Source of the DNA: Utricularia gibba
Lineage: Eukaryota > Streptophyta > Magnoliopsida > Lamiales > Lentibulariaceae
Direction of reading: 5' to 3'
DNA length: 64,000 nt
Assembly (NCBI GenBank): GCA_002189035.1
Contig: NEEC01000010.1
Span: 1,860,001 to 1,924,000 of the forward strand
A program made the translations under genes and the position numbers. Each line of letters opens with the position of its first letter. Positions within the stretch are counted from its first letter, which is position 1. Shown here one piece after another: positions 24,401 to 37,421 of the stretch. The notes under the pieces are model-generated. The model ran no database searches and was not told the origin of the DNA. It saw only the letters and a program-made list of their open reading frames with translations.

Positions 24401-25320
24401 GTAATTATTGAAGGAGAATTGAGTAGAAGGACTAGAATTGGGTCCAATGAGGTTGCACCAATTGCAAACATCTGATTTCATTGAAGAGGAAAACGGAAAG
24501 CTCTTTTTGATTTAAAACAAATTATTCTTGGTGATTTCCCCAAGTAGCATTAGTAACGGATTGATGTCCATATCATTTCTTTTTTGTTGCCACTTAGAAA
24601 AAGTTGTTGTCTTGTGAGCCTCCTGTCCGTTTTCTCTATTGGAATCTATGTTTCGAGGAATCGGCTTGTCCGGGAACATTAAAAGATGGCGTTTTTGGAT
24701 TTGGAGTTAGGAAGATTGCATCATTCCCATCTTTTTCAATTCAAAATCTATCTGGTGCAAGGTGTAAATAGGTGTAATGTGTGTAGGGTCAGCCTGTACT
24801 GTTGCTTTTCCTCTGGTAACCACCTTCCCCATTGATCTACTAATGTTCACTTTTTTCAAGTGTTCATTATGTAATGCTTTTAAGAAATGATACTTGCCTA
24901 GATCATTAGTGCGTGTGTGTGTGTGTTTTTTCTTTAAGCTCTTCAAGGTTCCATTAATGATTTCCTGTAAGGTTCTGGGAAGCCTGTGATTGGAATTGGA
25001 GTTGTGTATGCTTTGTTTTTAGAGTGAAGTGGGGTCGTCTTCCTCTTCTGGCGTTTACTGCAAAGCCAAGTTATTTGCAGATTTCGTGAAGATCTGGCCT
25101 TGATTCACGTTTCCTCCGCTGTTTTGAGTTGAAAAGCGTTTCAGTGTTCTTTTTCTGGTATTCTTGACAATATTTCTTGTTGGGATTCTTCACCATTTCA
25201 CCATATTCAGCACGGAAATCTTTTCAAGATTTCACAGTTTTGGCACAGTTTTCGTGCATTTTCTTGATCTGGGTTCGTGAAGAAAATCGAAACCAAAAGT
25301 TCAAAAGTTAGTCTTTGAAG
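21473..25320. other. Intergenic; CGR promoter at left, CSLC promoter and leader at right
   Basis: Three TGGGCC/GGCCCA site II motifs at about 21745-21785 probably belong to the minus-strand CGR2/3-like gene. 21835-21930 has long A and T runs. 22050-22480 and 22800-24300 are AT-rich with no credible exon. A short array at about 22508-22542 repeats GGGTTT and then GGGTC; it is not the plant telomere unit TTTAGGG. 24910-24926 is a short (GT)n run. About 25000-25320 is probably the CSLC promoter and 5' leader. Confidence 0.5.
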
Positions 25321-27821
25321 ATGGGTCCATCGTTGTACTGGTGGGCTAAAGAAACTCGCAAAGGAACTCCCGTAGTTGTGAAAATGGAAAATCCAAACAA
25401 CTGGTCCATGGTAGAGCTTGAGTCGCCGTCGGAGGACGATTTTCTTTACTCCACCGACGGCGTCTCTAAGGTCGGCCGGAATAGGAACGCCAAGCAGTTA
25501 ACTTGGGTTATTTTGTTGAAAGCCCACAAAGCCGCCGGCTGTCTCACTTCCATCGGAGCAGCATTTGTATCTCTCGCCGCCATAGTCCGCCGCCGCGTGG
25601 TCGCGGGGAAGACTGATTCCACCGACAAATCTTCAAGAGAAAATCTGGCAGTAAAGTCAAGGTTCTATAGCTGCATCAAAGCTTTACTATGGCTGTCTCT
25701 AGTTCTTCTTGGATTTGAGATTGTGGCTTACTTTAAAGGGTGGCATTTTGGAGCCTCTGATCTTCAAATGCATAATCTTTATACCTTGGCCAACGCTTTT
25801 GCTGTTAGAGATGTGTTTGATTTGCTCTATTCAAAGTGGGTTTTGGTTAGAGTGGAATATCTTGCTCCACCGCTTCAATTTCTAGCAAATGTGTGTATAC
25901 TGCTCTTCCTCATTCAGAGCTTGGACAGGCTAATCCTTTGTTTGGGTTGTTTCTGGATTAAAGTGAGGAAGATTAAACCAATTCCCAAAACAGGGGTTTT
26001 GGATCTTGAATCTGGAGACGGAGATGCTTATTTTCCTATGGTTTTGGTCCAGATCCCCATGTGCAATGAGAAAGAGGTGAAATTCCCTTTCGCTTTCTGC
26101 TTATTTATTGAATGTGTAATCTAACGCTGTTTTGGTGCTGGCTGATGGATCTAAATCCTTCTTCTGCTTGTTTTTGGAGCAAACTGTAGGTGTATCAACA
26201 ATCAATTGGGGCTGTATGTAATCTTGATTGGCCTAAAGATAAATTGCTCATTCAAGTTCTGGACGACTCAGATGATCCAACAACGCAGCTGCTAATTCGC
26301 AATGAGGTGAACCAATGGCATCAAAATGGGGCAAACATTATTTACAGACATCGAGTGATCAGAGAAGGTTACAAAGCTGGGAATCTGAAGTCTGCTATGA
26401 ACTGCAGTTATGTTAAGGATTATGAGTTTGTTGCTATTTTTGACGCTGATTTCCAGCCAAACCCGGACTTCTTGAAGAGAACCATCCCTCACTTCAAGGT
26501 ATCCTTTCCTTCAAGCACCATATCTCATTGTAAAATTACAATGCATTTGATTCCTACCTTTTCATGTTGATGGCATTCATTGTGGAGCTTCATTTTCGAT
26601 ATATTTAATTGGTGCCTTTGAATTGCAGGACAATGAGGAGCTGGGATTGGTTCAGGCAAGATGGTCATTTGTGAATAAGGATGAGAACCTTCTAACCAGA
26701 CTGCAGCTCATCAATCTAGCTTTTCATTTTGAAGTTGAGCAGCAAGTCAATGGAATTTTCCTCAACTTTTTTGGCTTTAATGGGACTGCCGGAGTGTGGA
26801 GAATCAAGGCTTTAGAAGAATCAGGTGGATGGCTGGAGAGAACTACTGTTGAGGACATGGACATTGCTGTTCGTGCTCATCTACATGGATGGAAGTTCAT
26901 CTTCCTTAATGATGTTGAGGTACATCACCACGCTGTTGAACTTTCATCCATCGTTGATGCAGAGTAAAATACGACCCTTTTGAATCTGTAGTGCCAATGC
27001 GAATTGCCGGAGTCGTACGAAGCTTACCGGAAGCAGCAACACAGATGGCATTCTGGACCAATGCAGTTGTTTCGTCTCTGCTTGCCGGCAATTATCAAAG
27101 CAAAGGTGATCTCATGATTTCTAGGTTTTTTTCAATGTGCAATGTAAAGATGAAGTGGTGCATATTTCCTGAAGTTTTTGTTCATTTCAATGCAGATCAA
27201 GGTGTGGAAAAAAGCTAACCTGATTTTCCTCTTCTTCCTTCTTAGAAAACTGATCCTCCCCTTCTATTCTTTCACCCTTTTCTGCATCATTCTTCCAATG
27301 ACCATGTTCATTCCAGAGGCATCCCTTCCATCGTGGGTAGTTTGCTACATTCCTGCGACTATGTCATTTCTCAATATTCTCCCGGCCCCAAAATCATTTC
27401 CTTTCATTGTCCCATACCTTTTGTTTGAGAACACAATGTCAGTCACCAAGTTCAACGCCATGATCTCAGGCCTTTTCCAGCTTGGTAGTGCCTATGAATG
27501 GGTTGTTACCAAGAAAACTGGGCGCTCGTCTGAGGGTGATCTTGCTTCCATTGTTGAGAAAACTCCACCCCGCAAAGAGGTATTTCAGAGCCTAATTTGG
27601 AGGAGCTGAAGGAGGAAATTGCACAGAAAGTGCACAAGGCTTCCAAAAAGAAAAAACACAACAGGATTTACACCAAGGAATTGGCATTAGCTTTCCTTCT
27701 TCTAACAGCTGCAGTAAGAAGTCTCCTCTCTGCCCAGGGAGTCCACTTCTACTTTCTGCTCTTTCAAGGGATATCCTTCTTGCTCGTCGGCTTTGACTTG
27801 ATTGGCGAGCAAGTTGTGTAA
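25321..27821 (+). CDS. CSLC: Cellulose synthase-like C xyloglucan glucan synthase, frame-broken
   Basis: Five exons: 25321-26076, 26190-26498, 26629-26919, 26992-27105 and 27196 onward. CSLC proteins are Golgi family-2 glycosyltransferases that make the beta-1,4-glucan backbone of xyloglucan from UDP-glucose. The N-terminus [20 protein letters not shown] is typical. Catalytic marks are LDDSDD (about 276-281), FDADF, TVEDMD (D431) and QQHRW (467-471), with membrane segments on both sides. In exon 5 the frame used so far hits TGA at 27607-27609, giving about 627 residues. The expected C-terminus ([12 protein letters not shown] onward to LIGEQVV) continues in another frame to TAA at 27819-27821. 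One extra base near the C run at 27564-27572 would join the two, giving about 697 residues. The lost part includes the last membrane helices. A consensus error is more likely than a real mutation. Confidence 0.9.
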
Positions 27822-28870
27822 TATCATCTATGGGCTACTCAGAATCACATTGCTATGGAACAAAGGCTTCCCTCAGGACTCTGGGAAGATGAACTGAAGT
27901 GTTGGTTGTCCAGAAAATGCATGTTTTTCTGGCTTTCCGGCAGCTTGGAAACGCGTGCAAATGATGACGGAGACGACAACAAACAGCAATCATCAACATC
28001 CTTTTGGTGGTTGCTATGGTAAGAGGATCCTCCTCATCTGGTAGTTTCTCTTGCTCATTGAGATTCTTTCTTTTGTTGGTTTATATTCCTTTGTAAGATA
28101 CAAAAAAATGCGTTGTTTCCCTCGAGACTTCAGTCTCTAAATTATTGTTCACATTTGAAGCACTGGGGAGCACATCATGGCCAGCAAATAATGCAGAAAC
28201 ACATGTTATTGCAAGTTTAGCACATGTTCATTTTACACCGTCATGCTTTCTCCCATCAAAGTTCTGTTGCTATGTGATCCATTCTACAGGGAAGAAGCAT
28301 GCGATCGATCCCCACAAGGGTTGTTGATCATTAGACTAAGCCTAGAAGTGCATGCATGTGCAAAACTGTAAACACGGGCACCGTCCCAGTTGATCCAAAA
28401 GTGGAACTTCTATTATGTATCAGAAAACAACAGCACCATTAGTTACAGGTTGCAATAATTGAGTGTGAGCACTGTTTTCACCCCACCCTTCTTCGAGATG
28501 GGTGAAAACTAGTAGACTTTGACAAAACACAAAACAATAAGCCATTTTCTTCTGATAAAAACTCGAAGAAGAGGAGTTGGGATCAAGAGCAACGCTAGGA
28601 ACTGATAACGCCTCCGGTTCAAAGCTAGTCTCTGGTCTATAGGTTGTTGATTCACTGTGAACAGAGCACAATGCCTGATCCTTCATGGACGCCCTGGTAA
28701 AAGCATCAAGAGTTCATAAGAATCTGGAGAAACTATTGTGGATTGCAAAAGTTGAAACCTTCACCATTTGGTGTCAAACTGTTGACAGATTGATTAGAGT
28801 CGAATCCTGTTGTCCTGCGGATGTCATGGAGTTCGTTGTTCCACAAGCTCTGAACAGATTTCACACATTT
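27822..28870. other. Convergent spacer between CSLC and the bHLH gene
   Basis: Probably the two 3' untranslated regions facing each other. Short frames on both strands have no recognisable similarity. Confidence 0.45.
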
Positions 28871-30264
28871 TCAGAACTCCAGCAGGGAAAAAAGGCTTAA
28901 AGATGTAGACTTTACCGGCGCTGCTAAATGAAATGGTGGATTTGCACCACTGAAACCACCCATGGCAACACTTGTAGTTCCCTGGAATGCTTGAAGAAAA
29001 CTTGATTCTGGGTGGACTCCAAGCGCGGTGGCGTCGTTGCCTCGCTGATGAAAAATCTATTGCAAGAACTGGATAAGAATCCGTTGTTTCCATCAAGGGT
29101 GGAATGCAAATTAGATCTTAGTTATACATACTTCATTCGGCAGCATTCGTGTTAGATCTAAATCAATGTTCATCTCTGAATTCACTGTAGCCAGCTTCAT
29201 TGACAAGAACTGCATTCAGAACTCACTTCAGTCAAGTGCTTCCATGATTGAGATAACGAACACACGATGTATATATTTGAAGAAAAGGGAAACTGAAAGC
29301 GAAAAGAGAGAAACTTGCCTCAACTTGCTGCTGCAGTGATTGCACATAGTTGATAATCTCATCAAGCATCACAGCTTTGCCAGTGATCTAGATATGTGTG
29401 ACACAATACACTGAATAATCATTGAAGAAAAAGGGAATAACAAAGCAGCCAATGGTGAAAACTCCCATCACCTTATTGCATCCAGGAACCAGGTCTTGCA
29501 GCATCTTCATTCTCTCACTGATCCTCTCTCTCCTAACCTGAAAACTTAGTTTTCAATCAAGCTCTTTATTTTTTTCTAGTTTCCATTCAGCATGTGGGAA
29601 GTAAAGAGAGTTCAGTAATTTACTCTTTCAGCAAGACTGTGGCTGTTGGTCGCCTGACCTCTTTTAGCTCTCACATGAACATAGTCGTTTTCTTTAGCCT
29701 TTCCTCCAATCAACTTACCATCCCTTGCTTGTCTACCTTGAGAAATTGGCCTGGAATCCCTTAGTTCCCCTTCCTCAGAATTCTATAAGCGATCAGTTTA
29801 AAGGTCAGTGATATTGAATGAAATGAACTCACAAAGGCCTAATGAGGTGCTGCTGCTACCTTTCGTTTGCCCTTTGCACTTGGTGAACCTCCAAAGGCGC
29901 CATTTTTAGATACTTCACAGGCATTTGGTCCCTGGTTCTTGGACAGAATTTGATGAAAGCCTGAGTTCTGGTCATCCGAGTGAACGAAAGAAGGCATCAT
30001 ATCTGAGAAACCTTCACCACTGGGACAAGAGATTGTTTGGTTTTTTAACACAGAAGAGAAACCATGATTAGCAAACTGATTATCGTGAACAACTGCAGAG
30101 GGAAACTCTCCATCTTGGTTAGAAGAGACCGCCGCAGCCCAACCAGAAATGTAAAAAGGTTCAACCCCATTTGACAGTGTATCAAGATTGTTGCTGCCAT
30201 CTCTAGCTTTCACAGACGAAATTTGCTGAAGTAATCCACCATAGCTGATCTTCTCACAACCCAT
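28871..30264 (-). CDS. bHLH transcription factor, BEE/CIB-like (subfamily XII)
   Basis: Six exons on the minus strand give 320 residues: 30264-29860, 29782-29624, 29537-29472, 29387-29319, 29209-29132 and 29056-28871. The first ATG after an in-frame stop is at 30264. The bHLH domain runs from [20 protein letters not shown] through [20 protein letters not shown] to [20 protein letters not shown] and [10 protein letters not shown]. The H-E-R arrangement of its basic region predicts binding to G-box CACGTG-type sites in the nucleus as a dimer. The [13 protein letters not shown] signature and the exon pattern fit the BEE/CIB group, which acts in brassinosteroid, growth and flowering control; which member this is was not resolved. 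The intron after QQQVE appears to use a GC donor (gcaagt) at about 29318. The N-terminal 135 residues are low in recognisable motifs. Confidence 0.88.
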
Positions 30265-32659
30265 TACCAAAAGCAAGAATTAAGAATCCAGCAGCAGAAC
30301 AATCCTAAACCTTTGTTAAACAGAATATGGGTGGATAAATAAAAGGCAAAGATGCCCCTTGACCAGTTGCAGAACTCGAGAAGGACGAAGTGTTGCAGAC
30401 GACTTTATAGTACTGGGAAAGAAGTTGCTAAGAAAAAGGCAAAAGAAAAACCATCAATGCAGCATCCTAGAGGGAGAGCCACAGAAGTAAAGGTTAAATC
30501 CAGTATACCAGGCATTAAAAAAGAACACACTGCCCGCCAGCTACACAGCATCTTTTGAAATAGATCAATCATAGCCTGTGGAAAAAATTCCTTATCTCTG
30601 TACAAGAAACGAGAAACTCTCTGAATCTTTCAGCATTGAAAGCTGATAATGTTGAAGACTGACTGTAAATTTCTGAGTTTTGGTGTTACAAAAATGTGGA
30701 GAAGGGAAAGTAGATTGGCTTTCTTTTCCAAATTGTTTGTCCCTTACGTCACTCTAACTCAGGCCAATCACAACCTGATAAAATCAAGGAACCATCATCA
30801 CTTCAAGTGTGAAAACCATCTTCGAGATTCCACAAAAGTAGCTAGCAGTTGCAGGTTTGACGCCTTGACTATGAGCTAAAACAGCTCAGGGAAAATACTT
30901 TCCTACAGTTTCACCCATTGTTGTGTTTTTTCCAATAAGGTGACAGAAGCTCCGTTCAATTTGAATAGAAATGCGAGTGGGAATTTAAACAAAGAGAATA
31001 TGGGCACAGTCCCATGAGAGTACAGCTATAGACGGGCTGGAGCTCAGAGTACCCAGAACAGCATCATATGCTCCACAAGAGGAAAAAGGAAAAGCGAATT
31101 CACCAGCTGGGGGGAACTCACAAAACGTCGCAAGAAGATCAACACACATATCAATAAAGCAATGCCCCTAGCTTTTCTACCTTCCCAATTTAACCAAGGA
31201 TGATGATGTGATGGATTAAAACTAACAAAAGTCACCTTTTTTCTTAATCCCAGATAACTTCAAATCATCATTCACTTTTACTTTCCCGGGTACTTCTCTT
31301 CAAGCCGAAGATTAATTGAAAAGCCTTTAAGTTATTGTGATCCTTGCCGAGAATCACACCCAGCACTTGCTTTGTAATAATTTGAGTTACAGAAAATCAA
31401 AACGAGACAATAAAAGGCTGTATTTTGGTGTAATGAAAACGCGTAGGAAGCGACATTTTCACCTGATTGTCCGTCCTTCCGTCACCCCGTCGAAGCCCCA
31501 GATCTCCCTCTTACAGCTGGAATCGCCCATATATTGATTGTGTCCAAACACTCGTACATTGCAGGTACGACATGGCCATCACTCCCGGTCAAGACACAGA
31601 TTTTCTTCTTCCTCATTGGCTGCCATCTCGCTGGACTGGAACCCTCCCCCAGATTAGCTAGCTGTCACCACCACCTGTGCGTTGGACCTGCTTATCTTGC
31701 ATTCACTCATTCGGAAACCGCGATGCTAAAGATCAGTTGTCTGATCACGGCAACTGGTCGTCGGCAAGTGCGAATTGTGCAACCCACCCCGACACCCGAT
31801 CCCTTTCCGAAGCTCGCTTCAATCCGAACGCCTTCATGTCTTAGACCCCTTTGTCGGAGCCTTGAATCAAAAAGAACCAAACACATTCACATGGTATCCC
31901 ATTGATTTTTCCGAATAAATGATCCAGAAATTACATATTTTATAAAAAAATATTATGAAAAAAAATATGAAATTCAATTAAAAAAGTGGCAAAATCGTTC
32001 ATAGAAAATGATTTTAGGTTGAAATTTTGAATTTTTTTTAAATAAAAATTATAATTTCGGATTGGACGGATTTAATCTTGGGTTCAATCCCGAAATTTAA
32101 AACGTTCTCAACAAATGTTTCGATAAATCTCTTTATTAAATTATTTTTATAATACGGATAATAAGTTTCTATAAAACATAAATACGTTTATTATTGTAAC
32201 AATGTAATAAACTTATGGAAAAATAATTAAATCATTCATGCTACATAAAATATTCATTATTTCTCCCATTTTAATGAAAATTAACAAAATTGCAAATTTA
32301 TTTTTTATTAAAATTTAGTTTGAATTAAATTCATAAATGGGCCACTCGCTAGAAACGCAATCAAGGCAACCTAGAATTCGTAGATGGGCCTACCACAAAT
32401 GGATTACATCCGGCCCAAGAAGGAAATGAGTTTATGAAACCCGCCCGCCCGTTTCTTAAAGAAAATACAATTACTAGGCGGACCCTCCGGAAGGACGTTT
32501 CGGGTCTACCACCGTTTTAAATTTCGAATTTATGTTTATTAATTTAAAAAAAAAAAATTTCCAAGTATCGGTCAACGCAACACGTGACACTGGAGATCAG
32601 AAGACGAAATAAACAAGTATTATATATATTTATTTATCGACGGCAACTTGTCCATGTGC
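30265..32659. other. Intergenic; bHLH upstream region
   Basis: Likely promoter and possibly an untranslated leader exon of the minus-strand bHLH gene in the first kilobase. 31450-31910 is less AT-rich, with several short frames and no family match. 31920-32330 is AT-rich. Three GGGCC-type site II motifs lie at about 32338-32420, suggesting a promoter close by, but the gene it serves is not clear. Confidence 0.4.
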
Positions 32660-32699
32660 GAAAAATACATCTGCTGTCGTCGACCACAGGCAGGTAGCC

Positions 32700-33053
32700 T
32701 GTTCCTCCCCTGTAGATCCAATGGCTTCCACCGGAGGGAGACCTAGACGACGGCCGGGCCACCCATTCGGTTCCGGTTTTCGACGAACCGGGCGGCCCTC
32801 GTTCCTCTTCTTCCTGCTGGGAAATGGAATGGAAATGTATTATTTCAGATCAGAGCAATAAAAGGATTCAATTATTTCTGAACGTAAAACGCAGACCCAC
32901 AGTACAGTAGGCTTTAATTCTAATTTTTCTGTTATGAGATTTCGAAGAAAAAAAGAAAGAAAGAAAAACAAACCTGGTTGCGCCATAAATGGGTTTAGAA
33001 CAGCAGCCGGACAAGGCAAGGAAGGGCACCTCTGAGGAATAACTCCCAGGCAT
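32700..33053 (-). CDS. Possible small two-exon gene of unknown function
   Basis: On the minus strand an ATG at 33053 opens MPGSYSSEVPFLALSGCCSK and continues to a GT donor near 32973. An AG acceptor just beyond 32815 continues the frame into an arginine-rich exon beginning RKKRNEGRPVRRKPEPNGWP. The product would be about 87 residues. It is only weakly supported: splice sites are plausible and the exon is GC-richer than its surroundings. I recognise no family. On the opposite strand an ATG at 32721 opens a 46-codon arginine-rich frame over the same bases, so strand itself is uncertain. Confidence 0.22.
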
Positions 33054-35715
33054 TGAATGAAGAGAAAACCCTATTCGAGGGAGGTCAGCAGAAAAAGGTG
33101 TCGAGAAACGTAATGGAGGAAGGATACACGACCCCCAAGCTGTGGGGGTTTCTCTACGTATTTCTTCATCGGCAGTAGTTTTCGAGATGGATAATGGATT
33201 CTATTAGACTATATTTAGTCATTTCCGAAAATGTTGATCTAGAGTTTACGAAAATGAGATAAATGTTTCAAAAATGATTAAACTTATTCTGCATTTTTTC
33301 CAAAAACGGAAATAAGTAAACCTGGTTTACTTTCGAAAATAGTTTAAAATATTATTTATAATATTTATTTTAATATTATGATTTCCGAAAATGGATACAA
33401 ACATAATGGAAACTTAATAATTTAATTTTCAAAAATACCATATCATCATTTTCGAAAACGAATAAAGATGCTTTTACAAATTTGGTCTGTATTTTGAGTA
33501 TGTTAAAAAATTATATATAAATTTTTTATTGTAGTATGTGAGATAGAAAATTCACCAATTTTCTTAGGAGAAGGGTGTAATCATTCATTTATTTGAATTT
33601 AGATAAATTAATATAATTTTCTGTTGAATAAATCTTCACCTATATAATTAAAAAAGATACTGTTGTCTCATATTTATTTAAATTCATGAGGTAAATATAA
33701 TATAATTTATAGTATATTATAAAGTAACTCAAACCCAACATATAAATAAAAGATTAATTTACAAAAAATTAATAATTTAAAAAATGTACGTTATTATTTA
33801 TCATGTAATTCGTAGAAATGTTTATGATTAAATAAATATACATTATTATTAAAATACCTATACCATATTTTAGTATCATAACGAGCGCGTCATGATAGAA
33901 GCCTAATTTCTATCATAAACTATTCTTGATTCAAAATAATTAAATCGTAATTTTTTAAACTCTACGTTTATGATTGGGTGGAGGAATATAAATTCTTAAA
34001 ATTTGATATTACACATGTCTACCCCCAGAAGCATTAATGATATTACCCCCACTTTATTATATTTTTTTCCTTAAAAAAAAGCTGATTGGATGAGGCTTTG
34101 CAACTACCCTTGTCACATTTATTTGGGCACCCTTGGGTCAAAGACAAATGAAATATTATTTATATAAATATACGATGGGGGTGCTAAAAGTAAATATTTC
34201 AGAATTCTGTCACTGTTCTGTACCCCTACGTCTTTTCGTTACAGAAATAAAAGAGGATTTATTGCCTACTTAATATTCCTTATAAAAAATAATTAAAAAT
34301 GTATCTTGCCCCAACAGTAGTTAATATATACTATAATACAAACAGTTGAAATAAATAATTATTATACTTGATATTCAACTAAAATTGTGTTAATATAATT
34401 ATATGAAAGAAACTCGGATATTTGAATATTTATTTTGTATTTGCATGTACAAAATGATGAAATTTCATGTGAAATATTATTATAAATTAATTTTCGTAGA
34501 ATACGCGAGAGGGTGTAGAGGGGAGGGAATTCAGCAGCGCCCCTGGTCCCGGGCCTCCCTTTCTGTGTCGGACAGAGGGAGCGAATGCGCGCACACACAC
34601 ACACCCTACTTTGTGTCTGTGTGGATGCATTCGTGTTTCGCCAGAAGCATACCAAACTAAAGGAGTGAGTTACTCTTTTTTTTTTGGTCTATGTTTTAAA
34701 TCGATTTCTAATTATTAAATTTAAAATTTCATTTATTATAAAATATTAAGCCTTTTTTTAAGCTTTGAAGAGTAATAAAATAGTATTTTTTTGAATTATT
34801 GAAAATTGGGGGAAAAACACATAAAGTCCAAAAACTGTAAAAACTCCAGAAATTATTGTAATTTGTCGAAGGGGAAAAAGCTTACGAAAAAAGAGGGGCC
34901 CACGCACCACGCCGCCCCCACCCTTGACACGTCGCTGTCAGAGTAACCTTCTACCGTACCTTCCCTCGAGCGAATTCTTATCCAACCCTTTGGTTTCCCC
35001 TTTTCCCGTTTTAACCTTCTTGTTGGGATGCGTATTGGGAAAAAAAGTACCACTATTTTCAATAAAAAATTAATCTAATAACCAATTATAGTCGTAAAAT
35101 TTATGAATATATTTCTTCATTTTTTTTCAAAATTTCATCAATAAATATATGGAAGGGTAGTTTCGTCTTATTGCCTTGATGAAGCCTTGCCAGCCATTTA
35201 ATCTATTTTATTTTTAATTTTACACTCTTTTCATTCTTGATAACCTACATCAAATATATATATGCCTTTTATATTAAAAAATAATAATTTAATTTTCTCA
35301 AATAAAAACAGTTAAGTTTGCTTGCTGGTAGTGATTTATAATATAAGAGAGTCGGGAGAATTATTCCATGATATAAAATATGTGAATGAAAACCTGACAA
35401 GTTTATACATAATATATTGAGTGATACGGGATGTGTTGGTATATCGGATAACAAAACATGTTATTTTAAAATATAATAAATTCTATTAGATACGTTATAA
35501 AATATGTTTGATATTTTATGTATTAAAGCCTTTACATTGTTCAAGAAATAGAACCAAATAGCTTTTAGTTTAGATATCGGGGTTTTTTTTTTAATTTGAA
35601 ACTATACTTCTGATTATATAGAATACAATCGATTGTAGAATTACGTGAATAAAATCAATTTGAAATTGTTATGGTATAATATAAAATTATATTATAAAAA
35701 TTTAATAAAATAATA
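33054..35715. other. AT-rich intergenic
   Basis: No gene is supported. A short hairpin-forming palindrome (ACCCCC around a small loop to GGGGGT) lies at about 33130-33148. 33200-34300 is very AT-rich. 34500-34660 is a GC-richer patch with a (CA)n run at about 34590-34603, and 34890-35040 is another. Neither has a recognisable exon. Confidence 0.4.
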
Positions 35716-36098
35716 CATATAGGGTGCGTTTGGTTCTTAGTATAAGGAGAGATAACTAAATGATATATCGTTATTCGGTATTTAGTTACGAATAAAGAAT
35801 TAGTTATCCTATATTATATGTATTTATTATACCACGGAAATGAGATAAAATAATATAGGGTTGTTCGGTGTTATTATTTAATCACTCAATAATACCATAA
35901 ATGCATTTTGTTTTTTTTATAGAAAACCCAATTAAAAATAATAATGACATTTTCATCATTTTAACTATACAAACAACTATTATATCCCAATTATTAAAAC
36001 ACAAATCAAATATATCAAAATACAATTCCATCTATTCCTAACCCATTATCTTACTTAATTTTATCTTAGGATAACTTATCATACAAACCAAAATCACT
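35716..36098. mobile_element. MITE-like element with imperfect terminal inverted repeats
   Basis: The left end GGGTGCGTTTGGTTCTTAG has the style of many plant MITE and DNA-transposon termini. The right end, read on the other strand, is GATTTTGGTTTGTATGATAA followed by a TATCCT-containing stretch; the left half also holds GTTATCCTATATTATATG. The interior is about 380 bases, AT-rich and non-coding. Terminal repeats are imperfect and I could not define a target-site duplication, so family and exact ends are uncertain. Confidence 0.45.
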
Positions 36099-37421
36099 CA
36101 TAAATATATTTTTAGAATCGATAAAAAAGTGAGTTAACATAATTTTTGTAATTAATTTCTTATGTAATCATTGAAATAAAAATTCAAGAAATTCAATTAA
36201 TTTATAAAATTAAGCATAAAATCTTAATTTCTGATTGTATTATAAAATGATTTTTAAATAATATGGTTTTGTGAACCTTATGGGACGGGGAATTTGCCGC
36301 CATCGGATCTGGTGGCACTTTTGCCACGTATTTTGGTCATGTGCGGGCAGTTAGATTCTAATAAAGGCATTCCGCAACCAAACGCAACCTTCTTCTCTTT
36401 TTCTTCCTTTTGTTTTTTATTTGTCCTTTCAGCAGTTATAATTTTTCTATAAAACATTTATTACAATATATATAGTAAGTAAATACGAGTCATATATCCG
36501 TAAAAGAAAATAATAATAAAATATTTTAATTACACCGAACCTCCCAACGTGTAAAATTTAGGTTTTTGGATTTTTATTTCCACAAATTAATATTAAAGGT
36601 GATTATTACATACTCTTAGATTGAATCCAAAATAGATATTATTTTTTTTGAAATAATTTATATTTTATTTTAAAAAACAAAAATTTATGAGAGTTCTATT
36701 GAAAGTGAACAACACTGTAGAAGAAAAGTTCCACTCTGCATTGAAATTCCAAACTTGTTCAACGTGATTGCTAATAGTTGCGCTTTTCCCTGTTTGTTCC
36801 GCGGTGTTGGGTTAATTCCGACATGGGGTTTCCTGCATTTCCCTATAAATGTTTTGTTTCTGTAGTAGATTGATAAAAATGTGCTTTTGCTGCTTTTCCG
36901 AGGTGTCATGAGGTCGTATTTTTGTTATTTTTTTTCATGAAATTTCTGATGAGCATAGGCTAGAGTTGAATTTCAATCACTTCTCTCAGAAAAGAAATTC
37001 ACAGGTGCAACTTGAGAGGCCGTACTGATTGATATATAGTTATGTCACAAGGCCTTCAGACAGCCAGTGTCCATCTTTGCAATCCTCGCACTGTCTCGCT
37101 CTCGCTTGCAAGTTGCTTCCCACTCTCTTCTTCTTCTTCTTCCTCCTCTTCTCCTGCTCCATCTTTTTCCTGTCTTGCTCTCTCTCCAATTATTTTCCCT
37201 TTGCCAAAGCGTCAAACCACACAACATCAGTTTAATGCTTCTTTTTTGCCCCTTTTCGCTCTAGAGCCAAACTCGGCCAACCCCGTGGTGAAAACCTTGA
37301 GGAAAATGGCTACTGGTTTGACCTGGAAACGGCGCTTTTGCCAGTGACCCTCTTCTCCTTTTTTTCTCCTTCATTTCAGCAGCTAAAAGTTTCTGTAATC
37401 TGCGCTCCTCTGTTCTCCCGC
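36099..37421. promoter_or_regulatory. GRF upstream region with pyrimidine-rich leader
   Basis: AT-rich to about 36680, then mixed sequence that is probably the GRF promoter and 5' leader. About 37115-37215 is a CT-rich tract (many CTT, CTC and TCC units), common in plant 5' leaders and a possible GAGA-binding site on the opposite strand. Short upstream frames, for example from ATG at 37042, could be uORFs; none looks conserved. Confidence 0.4.
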
